From the NCBI RefSeq assembly GCF_009928425.1, contig NZ_JAABNS010000001.1:3286001-3350000 (forward strand): 64,000 nt of DNA. Direction: 5' to 3'. Position 1 is the stretch's first letter; the number at the start of each line of letters is the position of its first letter. The translations under genes were made by a program, and so were the position numbers. Shown here piece by piece: positions 17,994 to 26,204 of this stretch. The notes below the pieces were generated by a model, which was given only the letters and a program-made list of their open reading frames with translations, searched no databases and was not told the origin of the DNA. The stretch comes from Pseudarthrobacter sp. ATCC 49987. GTDB taxonomy: Bacteria; Actinomycetota; Actinomycetes; Actinomycetales; Micrococcaceae.

Positions 17994-18751
17994 GACTTCG
18001 CGATCACCTACGGCACCGCGTGGCGCGTGGTCGAACCACGATTTTCCGCCGTTGGTACTTGGCCCTTGGCATAGTGGTCCTCATGTTGCCGGTCCTGATC
18101 GCTGCCCACGCGGGAACGGGCGTTTACTACTCCAAAACGGATGTGCGCTTTCTGCCGCCATTGCCGATCGAAGGCAACGTCTTTCAGGCGGACCCGCTTC
18201 AAGTTGTCCCCTTTGCGTCGATCGTGGTCCATCGCTTCAATGCAGATGACCGTGACGAAAGTCCGCGGAGTACTTCGGCCCCGCTCTACGGTTCGGGCGT
18301 CCGTACGGGCCACCTCGTCTACCTCCCCAATTCAGGAAGTCAATGGCAGGTGAGCTACAGCCGCGCGGTGATAACGGTCGAGGTTGTCGGCGAGTCCGCC
18401 GACGACGTGGCCGTTGAGCGCGACCGAATAGTGAAGCACATTTCGGAGCTTGCCGAGGCGACGCAGCAGGAACGGGACATCGGTCCGCCGCTCCGGATAA
18501 CCACAGAGCTGGACCGAACCACGGCCTTCATAACATATGTCGGGGTACGGAATACTAGAGCAGAATTGGCGCTCACTTTTCTGACAGTCGGCTTGGCCGT
18601 GGGAATACCGCTCGCGGCGGACCCGGTCATCGTGCGCCTGCAAAAAGTGACTGGCTCGCGGACCAGGACGTCCGGCGGCACTCAGCGCCGGATGCCCACG
18701 TCCACGTCCAGCCCGGACAGGGAAGATCAAATCGCGCCCCCGGTGACGTAG
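17990..18751 (+). CDS. Second Wzz-like membrane protein
   Basis: 253 residues. The ATG overlaps the previous stop (ATGA), so it is coupled. N-terminal helix at about 24-43 (LALGIVVLMLPVLIAAHAG), extracellular region, and a second helix near 196-215 (ALTFLTVGLAVGIPLAADPV), then a Ser/Thr/Arg-rich tail. The two-helix layout matches the first gene of the trio, but sequence similarity between them is low. It ends one base before the convergent MFS gene's stop. Confidence 0.65.
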   Translation: MRLRDHLRHRVARGRTTIFRRWYLALGIVVLMLPVLIAAHAGTGVYYSKTDVRFLPPLPIEGNVFQADPLQVVPFASIVVHRFNADDRDESPRSTSAPLYGSGVRTGHLVYLPNSGSQWQVSYSRAVITVEVVGESADDVAVERDRIVKHISELAEATQQERDIGPPLRITTELDRTTAFITYVGVRNTRAELALTFLTVGLAVGIPLAADPVIVRLQKVTGSRTRTSGGTQRRMPTSTSSPDREDQIAPPVT

Positions 18752-18752
18752 C

Positions 18753-20036
18753 TCAGTGCGCCTTGGGGACGTGCCGAAGGGAAAGCGCGGTGCCGAGGAT
18801 GAACATCGCCACCGAGCCGAGCACCATCAGCAGCGGGCCGGTCCAGGTTCCCGAGACGCCGTTCACGTAGCCCAGGAGGGTCGGTGCCAGGGCACCGAAG
18901 GAGTAGCCGACCCCCTGCACGAGGGCGGACATCCGGCCCGCCGAGGCCTGGTCCCGGGCCAGCCGGATGATGGCGATGAAAATCAGCGTGATACCGCCAC
19001 CCTGGGCGACGCCGCCGAACGACGACCACAGCCACCACAGCTCCGGCGCCAGCAGCAAGCCCACCGGGACGGTCAGCCACAACAGCCCCAAGGTGAGGCC
19101 GACCGCCGTCGTGCTGGCGAAACGGGCCGCGAGCGGAACGCCCAGGCCGCCCACGATGGCGAGGATCTGGAACAGCGAGGACCCGGCGCCGGCCGCCGCG
19201 GCCGTCATGCCCAGCTCATCCGCGAGGATGCTGGGCAGCCAGGCGGTCACCCCGTAGTAGGAGAACGCCTGCCCGGCGAACCCTGCGGTCAGCCCGACGG
19301 TGATCCAGCGCGACGCCGGCTTGATTCCGGCGCGTGCGGGGCCCGGCGCGGGGACGGGTTCGGGGCGGAACGCCCGGCTGCCAAAGGCGAGCACCCACGC
19401 AGCCAACGCCGCGACAGCAAAGAGTCCGCAGGCGGCCAGGGCCAGCCGCCACCCCAGCAGCTCGGCCAGCGGCGCCATCACCATGGCGGTGATGAAGGAG
19501 CCGATGTTCAGGGCGGCGGTGTAGATGCCCATGGCCGTGGCCTGCCGGGCCGGGGCGAAGTCGCGCCGGATGATCAACGGAACGGCGATGTTGCCGATCG
19601 TGATGGCGATACCGAGCATCACCGTCCCGAGCATGACCGTGGCGCCGTTGCCCGCCGAGCGCACCATGACGCCCAGCAGCACGCCCAGCAGGGTGAGGGT
19701 GATGGCGACTTCCGCGCCGAGTTTGCGTCCGGTCAGCGAGGCCAGCGGCGAAGCAAGGGCGAAGCACAGCACCGGGATGCCGGTCAGGAGGCCCAGTTCC
19801 ACCGGGGAGAAACCGAGTTCCTGCTGCATCGGGCCGACCACCGGCGCCACGGCCACGAACGGACCGCGCATGTTCAGGGCGATGAGCCCGATGGCGGACA
19901 GCAGCATCCAGCTGCGTGGCACCCTGGCGAGGACGTTGGAGCTCATGGGTGCCGCGGCCCGGCCGGCGGGCAGAAATATGCTTTCATTAGTCCCATTGCT
20001 ATCACGGGCCCGGACCGGACCCTGCGATTGTGACAC
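18753..20036 (-). CDS. MFS transporter, CynX/NimT-like
   Basis: 427 residues with 12 predicted helices. The opening LIALNMRGPFVAVAPVVGPM and the later SLTGRKLGAEVAI loop are typical of the CynX/NimT branch (cyanate, nitroimidazole and related exporters). A GTG at 20036 has GAAGG about 10 bases ahead; an ATG at 19946 immediately before the first helix is equally possible. It lies just downstream of the ROK gene, separated by 18 bp, so the two may share a transcript. Substrate unknown. Confidence 0.82.
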   Translation of the reverse strand: MSQSQGPVRARDSNGTNESIFLPAGRAAAPMSSNVLARVPRSWMLLSAIGLIALNMRGPFVAVAPVVGPMQQELGFSPVELGLLTGIPVLCFALASPLASLTGRKLGAEVAITLTLLGVLLGVMVRSAGNGATVMLGTVMLGIAITIGNIAVPLIIRRDFAPARQATAMGIYTAALNIGSFITAMVMAPLAELLGWRLALAACGLFAVAALAAWVLAFGSRAFRPEPVPAPGPARAGIKPASRWITVGLTAGFAGQAFSYYGVTAWLPSILADELGMTAAAAGAGSSLFQILAIVGGLGVPLAARFASTTAVGLTLGLLWLTVPVGLLLAPELWWLWSSFGGVAQGGGITLIFIAIIRLARDQASAGRMSALVQGVGYSFGALAPTLLGYVNGVSGTWTGPLLMVLGSVAMFILGTALSLRHVPKAH

Positions 20037-20054
20037 CCTCGCACCTTCCCGGCG

Positions 20055-21263
20055 TCAGCCGGCGGCCTGCAAGGTTGCCTCGATCACGGCGGGCGAGAGC
20101 ACGTACTGCGTGACCATCTGGCTGGCGCCCAGGATGGCGGCCTGGTCCCCGGCCATCGACAGGCCGATCCGCAGGTGGGTCGTGGCCAGCGGCAGCGACC
20201 GCCGATAGACCACCTCGCGGACCCCCGCCATGAGGTGTTCGCCGGCCTGGCCCAGACTTCCGCCGATCACGATGACGGACGGGTTGAGCAGGTTCACGAC
20301 GGTGGCCAGCACGTCGCCCAGGTCCCGGCCCGCCTGCCGGAGCGCCTGGATCGCCTGCCGGTTTCCCTCGGCCACGAGCCGCAGCACGTCGCCGCCGTTC
20401 TCCGCCTGCAGGCCTTGGAGAGTGAGTCCGTGCGCGACGGCTGGGCCGGAGGCGAGCGCCTCAAGGCAGCCGTAGTTGCCGCAGCGGCAAAGCACTTCGT
20501 CGCCGCGGGGCACCCGGACGTGGCCGAGGTCGCCGGCGGTGCCGTTGGCGCCGCGCTGGAGCTGGCCGCTGCTGATGATGCCTGCCCCGATGCCGGTGGC
20601 AACCTTGATGAAGAGGAAGTCCTCGTGTTCCGGCCAGTAGGCGGTCCGCTCCCCCAGAGACATGATGTTGACGTCGTTGTCCACCAGCACGGGAACCGGC
20701 AGCGAGCGCTGGACGTGACGGACGACGTCGAACCCGTCCCAGCCGGGCATGATCGGCGGCTTCACCGGCATGCCGGTGGCGTGCTCCACCGGCCCGGGAA
20801 GCCCAATGCCGATGCCGGCGAGGTCGTTCCTGCCGCGGCTGGCCTGGCCAAGCAGTTTGGCACCTTCCGCCACGAGCCGGTCCAGCACGGCCTCGGGGCC
20901 GTCGGCGACGTCCTGGGTCAGCCGCTGCTCCGCCAGCACCGCTCCGCTCAGGTCCGTGACGGCGATGATCATGTGGGTGGCTCCGACGTCGACCGCCAGC
21001 ACAACGCGGGCGGCGGGGTTGAAGGCAAAGCGCGACGGCGGCCTGCCGCCGGTGGAGCTGGCCTCGCCCGCCGGTCCGACCAGTCCGGAGTGCATCAGCG
21101 CGTCGATGCGGGACGCGACGGTGGACCGGGCCAGGCCGGTGGTGAGGGCCAGTTCGGCCCGGGTGCGGGCCTTGCCGTCGCGCAGCAGCTGGAACAGGTC
21201 CCCGGCACGGGACAGGCTGGCGGCCGCGGGGGCGGCGGGCTCAGTGCCGGTGGTCGTGTTCAT
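20055..21263 (-). CDS. ROK-family transcriptional repressor
   Basis: 403 residues. N-terminal winged HTH (GKARTRAELALTTGLARSTV), then the ROK sugar-kinase-like domain with DVGATHMIIAVTDL and the zinc motif CRCGNYGCLEA. ROK regulators of this length sense a sugar or sugar phosphate and repress a neighbouring catabolic operon. The ATG at 21263 fits the HTH distance, with no good ribosome site. It diverges from the four-gene sugar operon, and an inverted repeat overlapping that operon's promoter is the likely binding site. Confidence 0.9.
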   Translation of the reverse strand: MNTTTGTEPAAPAAASLSRAGDLFQLLRDGKARTRAELALTTGLARSTVASRIDALMHSGLVGPAGEASSTGGRPPSRFAFNPAARVVLAVDVGATHMIIAVTDLSGAVLAEQRLTQDVADGPEAVLDRLVAEGAKLLGQASRGRNDLAGIGIGLPGPVEHATGMPVKPPIMPGWDGFDVVRHVQRSLPVPVLVDNDVNIMSLGERTAYWPEHEDFLFIKVATGIGAGIISSGQLQRGANGTAGDLGHVRVPRGDEVLCRCGNYGCLEALASGPAVAHGLTLQGLQAENGGDVLRLVAEGNRQAIQALRQAGRDLGDVLATVVNLLNPSVIVIGGSLGQAGEHLMAGVREVVYRRSLPLATTHLRIGLSMAGDQAAILGASQMVTQYVLSPAVIEATLQAAG

Positions 21264-21327
21264 GAGTAAGTGATAACACGAAGTTCTTATGCCTGTCATG
21301 CTTCCGAAAGATTGAACACGGTCTGCA

Positions 21328-21364
21328 ACTTTTGCTTGACCATCGACAAAAGTAGCCCTAGCTT
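21328..21364 (+). promoter_or_regulatory. Promoter with overlapping operator for the sugar operon
   Basis: -35 TTGACC (21336-21341), 17-bp spacer, -10 TAGCTT (21359-21364). A perfect 7-bp inverted repeat, ACTTTTG (21328-21334) and CAAAAGT (21347-21353), spaced 12 bp, brackets the -35 box. That is where the adjacent ROK repressor would be expected to bind (inference). Confidence 0.6.
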
Positions 21365-21370
21365 GGGGGT

Positions 21371-21402
21371 GTGAGGCAGCGCAGTGGGCGCTGCGGCCTC
21401 AC
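21371..21402 (+). other. Leader hairpin of the sugar operon
   Basis: GCAGCGC (21376-21382) pairs with GCGCTGC, extended by GTGAG/CTCAC across a 3-nt bulge, just after the predicted transcription start. It lies in a leader of about 150 nt with no obvious riboswitch signature. It may stabilise the mRNA. Confidence 0.4.
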
Positions 21403-21519
21403 GGGGAAGCAGCAGGACAGCGAATACAAAGGGGTGGCCTTCAGCCCCCGACGGCGGCCGGCTGGCAGCCAGGGCCGCTCACCCACTTGAGAACACAACG
21501 ACTCCCGCAAAGGAACGCA

Positions 21520-22269
21520 ATGTCTTACTCACTCCAGCTGTACACCCTTCGCCACGCCATCCAGGAAGACCTGCCGGGCACCCTCAAGAAGGTGGCCGAC
21601 ATCGGCTTCACCCAGGTTGAGCCCTACAACTTCGTGGGCACGGCCAAGCAACTGGGCGCGGCACTGAAGGAGACCGGCCTCACCGCACCGTCCGGCCACG
21701 CTGCACTGCTCAGCCAGGACCAGGACGAAATCTTCGCCGCGGCCAAGGAACTCGGCATCACCACGGTGATCGACCCGTACCTCCCGGCCGAGCACTGGCA
21801 GTCCGCCGGGGATATCCAGGCCACCGCCGCCAAGCTCAATGCCGCCGCGAAAAAGGGCGCCGAGCGCGGCATCCGGGTCGGTTACCACAACCACGCTTGG
21901 GAGCTCGAGTCCACCATCGAGGGCCGGACCGCACTCGAGTACTTCGCCGCCCTGCTGGACCCTGAACTGGTCCTTGAGGTAGACACCTACTGGGTTGCCG
22001 TGGGCGGCCAGGACCCCGTCGACATCCTGACCAAGCTCGGCGACCGGGTGAAGTTCATCCACATCAAGGACGGCCCGCTCACCACGGAGACCAAGGCCCA
22101 GCAGCCCGCGGGCCAGGGCAAGATCGCGGTCTGGGACGTCATCGGCGCCGCCAAGTCCCTGGAAGTCGGCGTCGTGGAGTTCGACGACTACTCCGGAGAC
22201 ATCTTCGAGGGCATCGCCGAGAGCCTCGCGTACCTGAACGCTGGACCCAGCGAAGGCACCCGCGCATGA
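21520..22269 (+). CDS. Sugar phosphate isomerase/epimerase-family TIM barrel (short form)
   Basis: 249 residues, AP-endonuclease-2-type barrel. Metal ligands are placed as in the family: VEPYN (about 32), GYHNHAWE (about 125), EVDTYW (about 155), FIHIKDG (about 180) and VEFDDY near the end. AAAGGAACGCA precedes the ATG. First gene of a tight four-gene operon with two dehydrogenases and a second barrel. In 3-keto-sugar pathways such barrels catalyse beta-elimination or hydration, not isomerisation; that role is proposed here by context only. Confidence 0.85.
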   Translation: MSYSLQLYTLRHAIQEDLPGTLKKVADIGFTQVEPYNFVGTAKQLGAALKETGLTAPSGHAALLSQDQDEIFAAAKELGITTVIDPYLPAEHWQSAGDIQATAAKLNAAAKKGAERGIRVGYHNHAWELESTIEGRTALEYFAALLDPELVLEVDTYWVAVGGQDPVDILTKLGDRVKFIHIKDGPLTTETKAQQPAGQGKIAVWDVIGAAKSLEVGVVEFDDYSGDIFEGIAESLAYLNAGPSEGTRA

Positions 22270-23384
22270 GCGTCGCAGCTTCCCGCCGCGGCCCGGTGGG
22301 GGTCGCCGTCATCGGCGCCGGAAACATCAGCAAGCAGTACCTGGATAACCTGACGGCCTTCCCCGACCTCAAGGTCCACGTCGTCGCCGACCTCTTTGAG
22401 GACGCCGCCGCCGCCCGCGCCAAGGAGTACGGCATCGCGGAATCAGGCGGGGTGGACGCGGCACTGAACCATCCCGACGTGGAAATCATCGTCAACCTGA
22501 CCATCCCCGCGGCCCATGTGGAGGTGGCTACGGCCGCCGTCAATGCGGGCAAACACGTCTGGACCGAAAAGCCGTTCTCCCTGGACCGCGACTCCGGACT
22601 CGGTCTGCTCAAGGCGGCAGACGCCGCCGGAATCCGGCTGGGCTGCGCCCCCGACACGTTTCTCGGCGCGGGTCTCCAGACCGCGCGGCGGTTGATTGAA
22701 CTCGGCGACATCGGCACCCCGCTGACTGCGATGACCACGTTCCAGACCCCGGGCCCGGAGTCCTGGCACCCCAACCCGGCCTTCCTCTTCCAGTACGGCG
22801 CCGGACCTCTGTTCGACATGGGACCGTACTACCTCACCGCCCTGGTGCAGACCTTCGGCTCCATCCGCAAGGTGGCCGCCGTTGGCTCCAAGTCCAAGGA
22901 AGTCCGGGTTATTGGGTCCGGGCCGAAAGCCGGCGAGGAATTCACGGTCGAGGTTCCCACCCACGTCAGCGCGATGGCGCAGTTTGAGAACGGCCAGTCC
23001 TCCCACAGCGTGTTCAGCTTTGAATCCCCCAGGCAGCGGATGGGATTTGTCGAGATCACCGGCACCGAAGCCACCATCTCCCTTCCCGATCCCAACCACT
23101 TCGACGGCGACGTGCGCCTCTGGCGGGCCGGCGACGAAGAGTGGGCGGTCATCCCGGCAACCGGCCCGAGCCAGGGCCGCGGCATGGGCGTGCTGGACAT
23201 GGCACGCTCCATCCGCGCCGGGGTTCCGCACCGCGCCACCGGCACCCTCGCCTACCACGTCCTGGACACCATGGTCTCAATCTCGGAGTCGATGGAATCC
23301 GGAACCTTCATCGACGTCGAAAGCTCGGCCCCCGCCTCCGCAGCCCTCCCCGCGGACTGGGACCCCACCGCTTCCACCCTCTAG
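22266..23384 (+). CDS. Gfo/Idh/MocA-family oxidoreductase (1)
   Basis: 372 residues. An N-terminal Rossmann fold with VAVIGAGNISKQYLDNL is followed by HVWTEKPFSLD, in which the EKP lysine is catalytic. The C-terminal domain has DMGPYYLTALVQTFG. It is an NAD(P)-dependent sugar or polyol dehydrogenase. The ATG overlaps the previous stop by 4 bp. It could be the oxidising or the reducing partner in a 3-keto-sugar cycle. Confidence 0.87.
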   Translation: MSVAASRRGPVGVAVIGAGNISKQYLDNLTAFPDLKVHVVADLFEDAAAARAKEYGIAESGGVDAALNHPDVEIIVNLTIPAAHVEVATAAVNAGKHVWTEKPFSLDRDSGLGLLKAADAAGIRLGCAPDTFLGAGLQTARRLIELGDIGTPLTAMTTFQTPGPESWHPNPAFLFQYGAGPLFDMGPYYLTALVQTFGSIRKVAAVGSKSKEVRVIGSGPKAGEEFTVEVPTHVSAMAQFENGQSSHSVFSFESPRQRMGFVEITGTEATISLPDPNHFDGDVRLWRAGDEEWAVIPATGPSQGRGMGVLDMARSIRAGVPHRATGTLAYHVLDTMVSISESMESGTFIDVESSAPASAALPADWDPTASTL

Positions 23385-23393
23385 GAACCCGTC

Positions 23394-24629
23394 ATGACTG
23401 CCCACAAATCCACGGACAACCACGCCCCGCCCGGGCCCCGAGCCGGCACCGGATCGCCGCTGGGCGTGGCCATGATCGGCTACGCGTTTATGGGCAAGGC
23501 CCACTCGAACGCCTGGCGCAATGTGGCCAGCTACTTCGACGTCCCGGCCTTCGAACAGCGTGTCCTGGTGGGACGGGACGCGGCCCGCGTCGCCGAGGCC
23601 GCCGCCAAGTACGGCTGGGCGGAGTCCTCCACGGACTGGCGCTCGGTGATCGACCGCGACGACATACAGATCGTGGACATCTGCGCCCCGGGCTTTATGC
23701 ACGCGGAGATCGCGGTCGCAGCCCTCGCCGCCGGCAAACACGTGCTGGTGGAGAAGCCGCTCGCCAACACCGTAGCGGAAGCCGAGTCGATGACCGCGGC
23801 GGCGAAGTTGGCCCGGAGCCAGGGCATCCAGTCCATGATCGGCTTCAACTACCGGCGCATCCCGGCCCTGGCCCTGGCCCGGGAACTGATCAGCGAGGGC
23901 CGGCTGGGGGCGATCCGGCACGTCCGGGCGGCGTATCTGCAGGACTGGCTCGTGGACCCGGAGTCGCCCATGACGTGGCGGCTGGACAAGGCAACCGCCG
24001 GGTCGGGTGCGCTGGGCGACATCGCCTCCCACGCCATCGACCAGGTGCTGTTCCTGCTCGGGGACCAGGTAACCGAGGTCTCCGGCCGGCTGCACACCTT
24101 CACCTCGCACCGCCCCGGCCGGAACGGACTTGAAGAGGTGACGGTCGACGACGCCGCCTGGGCCACGCTCTCGCTCGCTTCGGGGGCCGTCGCCTCCGTG
24201 GAGGTCTCCCGGGTTGCCACCGGCCAGAAAAACTCGCTCAAACTGGAGCTCTACGGGGACAAAGGGTCGATCCTTTTCGACCTCGAGGACCTCAACGAGC
24301 TGGGCTTCCTGGATGCCACCGTCCCGGTCCGGGAACAGGGCTTCCGGCGCATCCTGGTCACCGAACCCGTTCACCCCTACTCCGCCGCCTGGTGGCCGCA
24401 GGGCCACGTGATCGGCTGGGAACACACGTTCACGCACGAAATCCGCGACTTCCTCGTCGCGATCGACACCGGAACCGAACCCTCGCCGTCGTTCGAGGAC
24501 GGCCTCACCGTCCAGCGTATTCTGGCCGCAGTGGAGGAAAGTGCGGCGGCCAGAAGCTCCATCATCCAACTCGCCGGCACCCCCGTTGCCGCCACCCCTG
24601 CACCGACCGCCTGCCCCGAAGGAGCCTGA
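23394..24629 (+). CDS. Gfo/Idh/MocA-family oxidoreductase (2), levoglucosan-dehydrogenase-like
   Basis: 411 residues. The Rossmann start is VAMIGYAFMGKAHSNAWRNV. VLVEKPLANT carries the catalytic Lys, and GFNYRRIPALALA, AAYLQDWLVDPESPMTWR and GSGALGDIASHAIDQ follow. From memory these stretches recall levoglucosan and related 3-dehydrogenases of Arthrobacter-type bacteria; no alignment was run. It begins 10 bp after the previous stop. The first 25 residues are Pro/Gly-rich, so translation may really begin slightly later. Confidence 0.87.
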   Translation: MTAHKSTDNHAPPGPRAGTGSPLGVAMIGYAFMGKAHSNAWRNVASYFDVPAFEQRVLVGRDAARVAEAAAKYGWAESSTDWRSVIDRDDIQIVDICAPGFMHAEIAVAALAAGKHVLVEKPLANTVAEAESMTAAAKLARSQGIQSMIGFNYRRIPALALARELISEGRLGAIRHVRAAYLQDWLVDPESPMTWRLDKATAGSGALGDIASHAIDQVLFLLGDQVTEVSGRLHTFTSHRPGRNGLEEVTVDDAAWATLSLASGAVASVEVSRVATGQKNSLKLELYGDKGSILFDLEDLNELGFLDATVPVREQGFRRILVTEPVHPYSAAWWPQGHVIGWEHTFTHEIRDFLVAIDTGTEPSPSFEDGLTVQRILAAVEESAAARSSIIQLAGTPVAATPAPTACPEGA

Positions 24630-24630
24630 C

Positions 24631-25629
24631 ATGGCCCGCCCGTACACCCTGTTCACCGGCCAATGGGCCGACCTCCCGTTCGAGGAGGTCGCGCGCCTGG
24701 CGTCCGGCTGGGGTTTCGACGGACTGGAAATCGCCGTCTCCGGCGACCATCTGGACGCCTGGCGCTGGGACGAACCCGGCTACGTCGAGTCCAAACTCGC
24801 GGTGCTTCAGAAGTACAACCTCAGGGTCTGGGCCATCTCCAACCACCTCAAGGGCCAGGCCGTCTGCGATGACCCCATCGACTTCCGCCACGAGGCCATC
24901 GTCGGGGCCAAGGTCTGGGGCGACGGCGACCCCGAAGGCGTCCGGCAGCGCGCCGCCGAGGAAATGACGCACACCGCCCGGCTCGCCAAGGCCCTCGGAG
25001 TGGACACCGTGGTCGGGTTCACCGGCTCCTCCATCTGGCAGTACGTCGCGATGTTCCCGCCCGTCCCGGCCGCCGTGATCGACGCCGGCTACCAGGACTT
25101 CGCCGACCGCTGGAACCCCATCCTGGACGTCTTCGACGAATGCGGCGTCCGCTTCGCCCACGAAGTCCACCCGTCCGAGATCGCCTACGACTACTGGACC
25201 ACCGTCCGCACCCTCGAAGCCATCGGCCACCGGGAAGCCTTCGGGCTGAACTGGGACCCCTCCCACTTCATGTGGCAGGGCATCGACCCCGTCTCCTTCA
25301 TCTGGGACTTCAAGGACCGGATCTACCACGTCGACTGCAAGGACACGAAGCTGCGCCCCACCGGCCGGAACACCGTCCTGGGATCACACCTGCCCTGGGG
25401 CGACCCGCGCCGGGGCTGGGACTTCGTCTCGGCCGGCCGCGGCGACGTGCCCTGGGAATCGTCCTTCCGCGCCCTGACCGCGATCGGCTACGACGGCCCC
25501 ATCTCGATCGAATGGGAGGACGCCGGCATGGACCGCCTCCACGGCGCCCCGGAGGCCCTCGCCGCGCTGAAAAGGTTCGACTTCCCGGCGTCGACCACCT
25601 CCTTCGACGCCGCGTTCAAACAGCAGTAA
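24631..25629 (+). CDS. Sugar phosphate isomerase/epimerase-family TIM barrel (long form)
   Basis: 332 residues. Barrel signatures are GFDGLEIAVSGDHLDAWRW, VVGFTGSSIWQYVAMFPP, FAHEVHPSEIAYDYWT, LNWDPSHFMWQGIDP, YHVDCKDTK and ISIEWEDAG. The metal-binding Glu, Asp, His and Glu are all present. GAAGGAGCCTGAC gives a strong ribosome site for the ATG at 24631. It is the last gene of the operon and longer than the first barrel. Such proteins pair with Gfo/Idh/MocA enzymes in many carbohydrate degradation clusters. Confidence 0.87.
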   Translation: MARPYTLFTGQWADLPFEEVARLASGWGFDGLEIAVSGDHLDAWRWDEPGYVESKLAVLQKYNLRVWAISNHLKGQAVCDDPIDFRHEAIVGAKVWGDGDPEGVRQRAAEEMTHTARLAKALGVDTVVGFTGSSIWQYVAMFPPVPAAVIDAGYQDFADRWNPILDVFDECGVRFAHEVHPSEIAYDYWTTVRTLEAIGHREAFGLNWDPSHFMWQGIDPVSFIWDFKDRIYHVDCKDTKLRPTGRNTVLGSHLPWGDPRRGWDFVSAGRGDVPWESSFRALTAIGYDGPISIEWEDAGMDRLHGAPEALAALKRFDFPASTTSFDAAFKQQ

Positions 25630-25643
25630 ATTAGACTGCCTTC

Positions 25644-26204
25644 ATGACCCACACCATCCGTAAGGCAACAGCGGACGACGCCGGACCACTGGCTGCGCTT
25701 GCGGCGGTCACCTTCCCGCTGGCATGCCCACCGTCGTCGTCACCGGAGGATATCGCCGCGCACGTGGCCAACACTCTCAGTGAGATTCACTTCCGGAACT
25801 ATCTGGCGGACCCTGAGGTGACCATCCTCGTGATCGACGACACCGGCGCGCTGCGCGGCTACAGCCTTCTGGAAAACCGGCCCGCGCAGGACCCGGACGT
25901 TGCATCGACCCTGACACTGCTCCCCTCCATCGAACTCAGCAAATGCTACGTCCATCCTGACTATCACGGGCTCGGCGCGGCCACGGAACTCATGCGCGGC
26001 TCCATACAGGCCGGAACAGAAGCGGGCGCGGCCGGGATTTGGCTGGGAGTCAACAGCCAGAATGCCCGGGCAATCCGCTTCTACGAGAAATCCGGTTTCA
26101 GTAAGGCGGGCAGCAGATCGTTTCGGCTAGGGACGACCATCGAGCACGATTTTGTCCTGGAAAGGGCTATCCCGCAGTCCCTCCAGCCCTTCAACCGCGG
26201 GTAG
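25644..26204 (+). CDS. GNAT-family N-acetyltransferase
   Basis: 186 residues. The acetyl-CoA loop is HPDYHGLGAATELMR, a variant of Q/RxxGxG/A. C-terminal RFYEKSGFSKAGSRSFRLG is the usual last helix and strand. Substrate unknown. It follows the sugar operon by 14 bp but has little functional link to it. Its 3' end overlaps the convergent membrane-protein gene by 78 bp, so both C-termini are read from the same DNA. Confidence 0.85.
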   Translation: MTHTIRKATADDAGPLAALAAVTFPLACPPSSSPEDIAAHVANTLSEIHFRNYLADPEVTILVIDDTGALRGYSLLENRPAQDPDVASTLTLLPSIELSKCYVHPDYHGLGAATELMRGSIQAGTEAGAAGIWLGVNSQNARAIRFYEKSGFSKAGSRSFRLGTTIEHDFVLERAIPQSLQPFNRG

